Source: DASUBV01 sp035763085 (GTDB taxonomy: Bacteria > Actinomycetota > Actinomycetes > Streptosporangiales > Streptosporangiaceae). Taken from it: a DNA stretch of 20,042 nt. Shown one piece after another: positions 15,359 to 20,042 of this stretch (position 1 is its first letter; each line of letters begins with the position of its first letter). The translations under genes and the position numbers were made by a program. The notes beneath the pieces were generated by a model, which did not search any database, was not told the DNA's origin, and saw only the letters and a list, made by a program, of their open reading frames with translations. The stretch lies in the NCBI GenBank assembly GCA_035763085.1, contig DASUBV010000216.1:1-20042 (forward strand), given 5' to 3'.

Positions 15359-15670
15359 ATGACGGTGGAAGTCCAGCAGTCCCGTGCGGACGCCGACAGC
15401 TGGGACACCTACCTCGCCCGGCTGGAGTCGCTGGCCGGGGCCCTGTGCCAGCATGGCCTGCGCACCCGCCTGGTGACTCCGCCGGGCCGGGTACCCAGCC
15501 TGCACGTGGTGAACCCGGCCGCCCCGGCGCTGGCCGAGGATGTGTACGCCGGCCGGGGCCGGGACGGGCAGTGGTGGTTCTGGTGGTCCTGGGCCGAGCG
15601 GATCGCCGCGGGCGAGGACCTGGCCGGGGCCGCCCGGCGGATCCGCCGCGTCCTGGCCGCCCGCGACTGA
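15359..15670 (+). CDS. Small Trp-rich hypothetical protein divergent from the XRE regulator
   Basis: This 103-residue protein has no function I can name. An N-terminal helix (SWDTYLARLESLAGAL, 14-29) is followed by a strand-rich middle (TRLVTPPGRVPSLHVVNP) and a striking aromatic run, QWWFWWSW (71-78). A basic helix (AARRIRRVLAARD) closes it. Similar short proteins occur, from memory, as uncharacterised genes in actinobacteria. AGAGG lies 7 nt before the ATG. There is no signal peptide; the Trp run is probably a buried strand and not a membrane segment. Divergent placement and the shared TGCATG array suggest it is the target or partner of the XRE-DUF5753 regulator, in the position DUF397 proteins usually hold. 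A short hairpin ends it. Confidence 0.85.
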   Translation: MTVEVQQSRADADSWDTYLARLESLAGALCQHGLRTRLVTPPGRVPSLHVVNPAAPALAEDVYAGRGRDGQWWFWWSWAERIAAGEDLAGAARRIRRVLAARD

Positions 15671-15676
15671 GCCACG

Positions 15677-15698
15677 TGCCAGTGCCGCGGCGCTGGCA
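15677..15698. terminator. Hairpin between convergent small-protein and DUF4439 genes
   Basis: TGCCAG (15677-15682) pairs with CTGGCA (15693-15698). A T-G wobble and two inner G-C pairs extend the stem to nine pairs with a 4-nt loop. It starts 7 bp after the small-protein stop and 17 bp before the DUF4439 stop, so it can serve both strands. Confidence 0.55.
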
Positions 15699-15714
15699 GG
15701 CCACGACGGTGCCG

Positions 15715-16161
15715 CTACGGGGCCAGGGCGGTGTCCGGCAGGCCGGGGAAGGCGACCGTGCTGCCGCGCCAGGCCGCGGCGCGCAGCGCCGCGGCCCTGG
15801 CCTGGCGTGCGCCCAGTTCCCGCAGCGGCGGATCGGCCACGGCGATCAGGCCCAGGTAGGCGCTCAGCACCTGGTCCTCCAGCGTCACCGCCAGGCTGGC
15901 CGCCTGGGCCGGCGAGCGGACCGCGCGCGGAAGCCGGTAGGCGGCGGCCGCGGGCGGCACCGCCGCGCCCCGGGCCTGCAGCAGCGCGGTGAGCTTGTCG
16001 GCAGCCTCCTGATGCGCGGTCCAGTAGGCGCGCGCCGCCGCCGCCCTGGTTCCGGTCAGGTGTGACCCGACCACGCCGTATCCGTAGATCGCGCCCTGCT
16101 CCGCGGCCAGGGCGGCCGAGATCGCGCTGGCCGCCCCGCCCGCGGTGGTCCCGGCGCGCAT
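15715..16161 (-). CDS. DUF4439 ferritin-like domain protein
   Basis: A 148-residue helical protein of the DUF4439 family, predicted to fold as a ferritin-like four-helix bundle. Family landmarks are ALAAEQGAIYGYGVVGSHL near residues 17-35 (Glu21), the AYWTAHQEAADKL helix (45-57, His50) and a TLEDQVLSAYLGL helix (93-105, Glu95). Whether it binds metal is unknown; the acidic and histidine residues fall on helices but no full di-iron ligand set is evident. No signal peptide is present. The ATG shares one base with the stop of the upstream lipoprotein gene (TGATG) and has no ribosome binding site of its own, so translation is probably coupled. The two products may interact. Confidence 0.88.
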   Translation of the reverse strand: MRAGTTAGGAASAISAALAAEQGAIYGYGVVGSHLTGTRAAAARAYWTAHQEAADKLTALLQARGAAVPPAAAAYRLPRAVRSPAQAASLAVTLEDQVLSAYLGLIAVADPPLRELGARQARAAALRAAAWRGSTVAFPGLPDTALAP

Positions 16162-16853
16162 CAGGCCGCCCCGGCCCGGCGCAGTACCGGGACGTGCGTG
16201 GCCTCGGACGCCGAGATGCTGGCCAGCAGCTGAGCCAGCGAGGCCGGCACCCCCGGCGCCGTGACCTGGCGCAGCAACTGGTCCGAGGCGGCCTGCTCGG
16301 CGCTGATCAGCCCCGTGACGGCCTGGCCGGTCGTGGCCGGCCGAGCCGGGCGCCGCACCCGCAGCGGCCCGGATCCGGCCGCCCGCGGCGAGCCGGGGAT
16401 CAGCCGGGACCGCAGCTGGCTCAGGTGCTGCTGATGCTCGGCTAGCAGGCGGGCCAGGATGGCGCTGAGGGCGGGCTCGCTGCCGGTGGCAGGCGCCGCG
16501 TGCAGCAGCCGCAGCGCGTCCTGGTACCGCATGACCAGGGCCTGCTCGGTCGCCGTCGCGGCCCGGAGGATGCCGACATCCGGGGCGGGCTGCGGCGGGG
16601 TGCCCAGCGCCATGGTGCCCCGGCAGCCGCCCGCCAGCAGCGGCAGCGTGGCCGCCCCGGCCAGCAGGATCCGCCGCGACAGCCGCGCGGTAGCAGGACC
16701 GCCGGACGCCGTCACGGCGGCACCGGACACGGCGTCGCCGGATGGCCTGATGCCGCCGGAGGGCCCGGTGCCGGCCGGCGCCGCGCATGACCCGGCCCGG
16801 AACTCGCGAAGCCGGGCAGGCAGCACGGCGCGCCGGGGGGAATGAGCCACCAC
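16161..16853 (-). CDS. Ferritin-like lipoprotein with twin-arginine-type signal
   Basis: The 230-residue product has a long N-terminal region of about 57 residues, then a signal with consecutive arginines (LSRRILLAG, 58-66), a hydrophobic stretch and a lipobox LAGGC giving lipidated Cys77. This points to membrane-anchored export, possibly by Tat. The mature part is mostly helical with acidic and histidine residues spaced as in ferritin-like bundles: ATEQALVMRY (101-110), LAEHQQH (137-143), ISAEQAASDQL (183-193) and SASEATHV (214-221). Di-iron binding is possible but unproven. The GTG start has GGAGGA 8 nt upstream; no later start has a ribosome binding site, although the resulting n-region is unusually long. 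It forms a two-gene operon with the DUF4439 gene and diverges from rimP. Confidence 0.83.
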   Translation of the reverse strand: MVAHSPRRAVLPARLREFRAGSCAAPAGTGPSGGIRPSGDAVSGAAVTASGGPATARLSRRILLAGAATLPLLAGGCRGTMALGTPPQPAPDVGILRAATATEQALVMRYQDALRLLHAAPATGSEPALSAILARLLAEHQQHLSQLRSRLIPGSPRAAGSGPLRVRRPARPATTGQAVTGLISAEQAASDQLLRQVTAPGVPASLAQLLASISASEATHVPVLRRAGAA

Positions 16854-17128
16854 GATCTTGGTCCTCCAGCCAGTGCGGACGAGGGGGAGTCCGGGCACGC
16901 CTGCGCCGCGCCTCCAGCATGTCACGGGCGGGGGTCGCATGGTGCCCGAGTGTGGCGGACCGCATGCAGGCTGCTGCCGGCGGGCCGCTGGCCCGCGACC
17001 GCGGCGGGCGGGCGGGCCGGGATGACCGGAGCGGCCAGGGCCGGCGGCGCACATCCGCACTGTCCCGGCCCGGCTAGGCTAGAGGCCTACTTACACAAAA
17101 GCACAGGTCGCGGGGCGAGGAGGTCGTG

Positions 17129-17944
17129 ATGAGCGGGAGTTCCCGTCACGGTTCGGCCCGACCGCCTGCCGCCGCGGGCAGCAGGCCGGGGACCGGCGCC
17201 AGGTCCGGCGCCGGCGGTCGGCGGGGCTCCGGCGGCCGGCCGGGCACTTCGGGCACTTCGGGCAGAGCGGGTACGCCAGGCCAGGGGCGCGGGAGCGGGC
17301 GGCCCGGCCCGGATGGCCGTCCGGGGGCTGGCGCGGCCGACGCCGAGAAGATCGCCGTGCTGCTGGAGCCGGTGCTGACCGCCGCGGGCATGGACCTGGA
17401 GGGCGTGCGGGTCACCGCCGCCGGGCGGCGGCGCCTGCTGCGCCTGACCGTGGACGCCGACGGTGGCGTCAGCCTGGACGACATCGCCCTGGTCAGCCGA
17501 GATATCTCCGCCGCGCTCGACGACAGCTCGGTGATGGGGGAGCTGCCCTACACGCTGGAGGTCTCCTCACCTGGCGTGGACCGGCCGCTCACCGAGCGGC
17601 GGCACTGGCGGCGGGCCATCGGTCGGCTGGTCGCGGCCCCGCTGCGTACCGCCGCGCGCGGCGCCCGGCCGGGCGGCGGCACCGGCCAGGCCACGGTCGA
17701 GGGCCGGGTACTGGGCGCCAGTGCCGACGCGATCACCCTGGAGATCGACGGCGAGAGCCGCCAGTTTGGCTACGGTGACCTCGGCCCGGGCAAGATAAAG
17801 ATCGAGTTCGCACCGATCGATGCCGCGGCGGATGACGAACTGGGCGGGGCGGACGCCGGCGAGGGGGACCCGGGCGGGCGCGGCCGCGAGGACGCGGGCA
17901 CCGGCGACGAGGGCGCAGACGAGGAGGGACCCGGTGGATATTGA
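17129..17944 (+). CDS. rimP: Ribosome maturation factor RimP
   Basis: RimP assists assembly of the 30S ribosomal subunit. The core is clear: EKIAVLLEPVLTAAGMDLEGV (73-93), then LRLTVDADGGVSLDDIALVSRDIS (104-127), the hallmark YTLEVSSPGVDRPLTE (141-156), and a C-terminal SH3-like barrel to about residue 228. It is long at 271 residues, compared with about 150-200 elsewhere. The first 70 residues are Gly/Arg/Ser-rich and basic, and the last 40 are acidic and Gly-rich. ATG at 17129 lies 5 nt after GGAGG (17119-17123); an overlapping GTG at 17126 is too close. It overlaps nusA by 11 nt, starting the conserved rimP-nusA-ylxR-infB order. Confidence 0.95.
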   Translation: MSGSSRHGSARPPAAAGSRPGTGARSGAGGRRGSGGRPGTSGTSGRAGTPGQGRGSGRPGPDGRPGAGAADAEKIAVLLEPVLTAAGMDLEGVRVTAAGRRRLLRLTVDADGGVSLDDIALVSRDISAALDDSSVMGELPYTLEVSSPGVDRPLTERRHWRRAIGRLVAAPLRTAARGARPGGGTGQATVEGRVLGASADAITLEIDGESRQFGYGDLGPGKIKIEFAPIDAAADDELGGADAGEGDPGGRGREDAGTGDEGADEEGPGGY

Positions 17945-19094
17945 CCTGAGCGCGCTGCGCGGCCTGCAGACCGAGAAAGACATCTCGATGGACCTGTCGA
18001 TCAAGGCCATCGAGGATGCGCTCCTCGTCGCGTACCACAAGAGCGAGGGCGCCGCGGCCACAGCCAGGGTCGAGGTGAACCGGCGGACCGGCCATGTCAC
18101 GGTCTGGGCCGCGGAAGTGGCCGAGGACGGCCAGGTGGCGCGCGAGTATGACGACACGCCGGACGGCTTCGGGCGCATCGCGGCCACCACGGCCCGCCAG
18201 GTCATCCTGCAGCGGCTGCGCGACGCCGAGGACGAGCTGACCTTCGGCGAGTACGCCGGCCGCGAGGGCGATGTGGTGGCCGGCGTGATCCAGCAGGGCA
18301 AGGACCCGCGGGCGGTCCTAGTGGACCTGGGCAAGCTGGAGGCCATGCTGCCGCCCAGCGAGCAGGTGCCCGGCGAGCGCTACGTGCACGGGGAGCGGCT
18401 GCGGTGCTATGTCCTGCATGTCCGCAAGGGCTACCGCGGGCCATCGGTCACGCTCTCGCGCACGCACCCCAACTTGGTGCGCAAGCTGTTCGCGCTGGAG
18501 GTGCCGGAGATCGCCTCCGGCGCCGTGGAGATCGCCGCGATCGCGCGCGAGGCGGGTCACCGGAGCAAGATCGCCGTCATCTCGCACCAGCCGGGGGTCA
18601 ATGCCAAGGGCGCCTGCATCGGCCCGATGGGCAGCCGGGTTCGCAATGTCATGACCGAGCTGCACGGCGAGAAGATCGACATCGTGGACTACTCGCCCGA
18701 TCCGGCCGAGTTCGTGGCGCACGCGCTGTCGCCCGCCCGGGTGTCGCAGGTCAACATCGTGGACCCGGTGGCGCGGGTGGCCCAGGTGATCGTCCCGGAC
18801 TACCAGCTGTCGCTGGCCATCGGCAAAGAGGGGCAGAACGCCCGCCTGGCGGCACGGCTCACTGGCTGGCGGATCGACATCCGCTCCGACACCGCAGGTG
18901 AGGATCCGGCGCAGGCCCCGCCGGGCGCCCGCCAGGTGGCCGGCTCGCGGCCGGCCGGCGGCAGCGGCGGCCCGGCCGGCGGCCCGCCTGGCCGCGACGC
19001 GCGCGGCGGGCGGGATGGCGGCTCTGCCGGGAGCTCCGGCGGCGCGGGCATGGCGGGGACCGTGCCCGGTGCCGCGGATGCGCCGGCCCTGTAA
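17934..19094 (+). CDS. nusA: Transcription elongation and termination factor NusA
   Basis: NusA binds RNA polymerase and nascent RNA, affecting pausing, termination and rRNA antitermination. The 386-residue protein has the N-terminal polymerase-binding domain (about 1-105), an S1 domain (about 109-180; GDVVAGVI, then VTLSRTHPNLVRKLF) and two KH domains. KH1 shows GACIGPMGSRVRNV (226-239) and KH2 shows LAIGKEGQNARLAARLTGW (294-312). As in most actinobacteria it lacks the C-terminal acidic repeats of E. coli NusA. A Gly/Pro/Ala-rich tail of about 60 residues follows instead. The GTG start lies inside the end of rimP, after GAGGAGGGAC (17921-17930). Confidence 0.96.
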   Translation: MDIDLSALRGLQTEKDISMDLSIKAIEDALLVAYHKSEGAAATARVEVNRRTGHVTVWAAEVAEDGQVAREYDDTPDGFGRIAATTARQVILQRLRDAEDELTFGEYAGREGDVVAGVIQQGKDPRAVLVDLGKLEAMLPPSEQVPGERYVHGERLRCYVLHVRKGYRGPSVTLSRTHPNLVRKLFALEVPEIASGAVEIAAIAREAGHRSKIAVISHQPGVNAKGACIGPMGSRVRNVMTELHGEKIDIVDYSPDPAEFVAHALSPARVSQVNIVDPVARVAQVIVPDYQLSLAIGKEGQNARLAARLTGWRIDIRSDTAGEDPAQAPPGARQVAGSRPAGGSGGPAGGPPGRDARGGRDGGSAGSSGGAGMAGTVPGAADAPAL

Positions 19095-19107
19095 GCTAGA
19101 CGGCGAA

Positions 19108-19410
19108 ATGGCCCGGCGGTCCTCGTTGCCTACCCGGCCGGAATCGCGATCTTGTGTGACGCCAGTCCGGACGTGCGTGGGATGCGGGGTCCGTGCGGCC
19201 AAGTCCGACTTGCTCCGCCTGGTGGCATCCGGGGGCGACATCGTCCCCGATACCGCCGCGCGGATGCCCGGCCGGGGCGCGTACCTGCATCCCAGCCGGG
19301 GATGCTGGGAACGGGCGCAGCGCCGGAAGGCTCTGGCGCGGGCGCTCCGCCTGCCGGGACCGATCCCGGCCGGGCGGATCGCCGGGGACCTGGACCGGCT
19401 GCTCACCTAG
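19108..19410 (+). CDS. ylxR: YlxR family (DUF448) RNA-binding protein
   Basis: A small basic protein of 100 residues found between nusA and infB in most bacteria. The hallmark RTCVGC is at 21-26 and GRGAYLHP at 55-62, followed by Cys66. The B. subtilis relative (RnpM) binds RNase P RNA and modulates its activity; a nucleoid-related role has also been proposed. The ATG at 19108 lies 13 nt after the nusA stop with a poor ribosome binding site, so translation may depend on nusA. The N-terminal 20 residues before RTCVGC are a little longer than usual; a GTG at residue 17 is a possible shorter start. Confidence 0.93.
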   Translation: MARRSSLPTRPESRSCVTPVRTCVGCGVRAAKSDLLRLVASGGDIVPDTAARMPGRGAYLHPSRGCWERAQRRKALARALRLPGPIPAGRIAGDLDRLLT

Positions 19411-19572
19411 CCGCTCGTCGGCGGTGAGCTGCCGGAAGAGGCCGCGGAGCGGAACGGACGCTGGATGTGGAGAGGTCAGGCTGAGATTGCAATGAGCGCG
19501 CGATGAGCATGCGGCGATGAACAGCAGAGGCTGACGCCGGCCGGAGCACGCGCTGCCCCGGATCGGCTGACT

Positions 19573-19593
19573 GGCCCGGCACCTGGCCGGGCC
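19573..19593 (+). promoter_or_regulatory. Hairpin just before the infB ribosome binding site
   Basis: GGCCCGG (19573-19579) and CCGGGCC (19587-19593) are perfect inverted repeats with a 7-nt loop. The stem ends 5 nt before GAGGGAG (19599-19605), the infB ribosome binding site. It sits in a 199-bp gap between ylxR and infB that holds no gene. It may be a terminator for ylxR or a translation control element for infB. Confidence 0.45.
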
Positions 19594-19609
19594 GAGTAGA
19601 GGGAGCGCA

Positions 19610-20042
19610 GTGGCGAAGGTCCGGGTATACGAGCTCGCGAAAGAGTTCGGCGTGGAGAGCAAGGCCGTGATGGCCAAGCTCCAGGAAATGGGCGAGTTCG
19701 TGCGGTCAGCGTCCTCGACGATTGAGGCGCCCGTGGTCCGCAGGCTCAAGGAAGCATTCGCGGCTCAGCAGCCGAAGGCGCAGGCCGGCAACGGGCAGCG
19801 GCGGGCCCAGTCAGTGTCCGCCTCCGCGGGGCCGGCTCCGTCCGGACCGCCTGCTGCCACGACGACAGCAGGCGGGCAGGGCAACGTGAACGGCAAGGCC
19901 CCGGCGGCCCCCGCGGCGCCGTCCGCCGCGGACGCGGCGGCAGCCGCCGAGCCCGGCCCCGCGGCCGGCGCCGACGGCCCGGCGGACGCGGTGCGCAGCC
20001 CGTTCCCGGCAACTTCGCCGGCCGAGGCCGAGCCTGCCCAGC
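19610..20042 (+). CDS. infB: Translation initiation factor IF-2, N-terminal part (cut by window end)
   Basis: IF-2 is the GTPase that brings initiator fMet-tRNA to the ribosome. Only the first 144 codons are in the window. The IF2_N domain is clear at residues 1-49 (AKVRVYELAKEFGVESKAVMAKL, then LKEAF). It runs into the long Ala/Pro/Gly-rich linker typical of actinobacterial IF-2; the GTPase domain would lie beyond the window. The GTG start follows GAGGGAG at 4-nt spacing. The frame is open to the last base. Confidence 0.95.
   Translation, partial: MAKVRVYELAKEFGVESKAVMAKLQEMGEFVRSASSTIEAPVVRRLKEAFAAQQPKAQAGNGQRRAQSVSASAGPAPSGPPAATTTAGGQGNVNGKAPAAPAAPSAADAAAAAEPGPAAGADGPADAVRSPFPATSPAEAEPAQ

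Noticed and set aside
17075..17089. TAGGC/GCCTA inverted repeat with TAGGCT as a rimP -10
   Set aside because: No acceptable -35 at the right distance and only 5-bp arms; too weak to list as a feature.
17248..17266. GGGCACTTC tandem repeat in the rimP N-terminal region
   Set aside because: Simple codon-level repetition encoding Gly-Thr-Ser within a low-complexity extension; nothing suggests a separate element.

Overview
The window comes from a high-GC actinobacterium. Third codon positions are almost all G or C, GTG starts are common, ribosome binding sites are GA-rich, and several families are typical of Actinomycetota: a DUF4081-GNAT protein, an XRE-DUF5753 regulator, DUF4439 ferritin-like proteins, actinobacterial HelD, and the rimP-nusA-ylxR-infB block. 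The exact order cannot be fixed from the sequence alone. No tRNA, rRNA, insertion sequence, phage gene or CRISPR array was seen.

Positions 1-7663 hold an L-arabinose uptake and catabolism cluster on the + strand. It runs ABC permease, single-domain ATPase, LacI-type regulator, L-ribulokinase (araB), L-ribulose-5-phosphate 4-epimerase (araD) and L-arabinose isomerase (araA). The three enzymes make a full route from L-arabinose to D-xylulose 5-phosphate. The substrate-binding protein of the transporter is not in the window and probably lies upstream. Hairpins and palindromes punctuate the cluster: an inverted repeat covers the lacI start codon, a 17-bp palindrome precedes araB, and a hairpin followed by a C-rich, G-poor stretch separates araD from araA.

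Positions 7731-11502 carry three separate + strand genes: a lipoprotein peptidase of the S33 alpha/beta-hydrolase type, a DUF4081-GNAT acetyltransferase ending in a 12-bp-stem terminator, and a 322-residue protein of unknown function with a helix-turn-helix-like N-terminal half.

Positions 11503-14186 hold helD, an RNA-polymerase-recycling helicase-like ATPase, behind an elaborate control region: five imperfect copies of a 17-bp repeat, a good sigma-70-type promoter, and a roughly 260-nt leader with seven GATC sites in 45 bp. Facing it is an XRE-DUF5753 regulator (minus strand), divergent from a small Trp-rich protein. Their shared intergenic region has five TGCATG/CATGCA motifs in 84 bp, the clearest candidate operator array here.

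Positions 15715-20042 begin the housekeeping block. Two ferritin-like genes (minus strand) diverge from rimP, nusA, ylxR and the first 433 bp of infB. In related actinobacteria, as I recall, the DUF4081-GNAT gene and this block lie close together, often with proS between them. Here the unknown gene, helD and the XRE pair lie between them and proS is absent, which suggests accessory genes inserted into a conserved neighbourhood. The least described parts are the XRE/small-protein pair with its operator array, the helD control region, and the unknown 322-residue protein.
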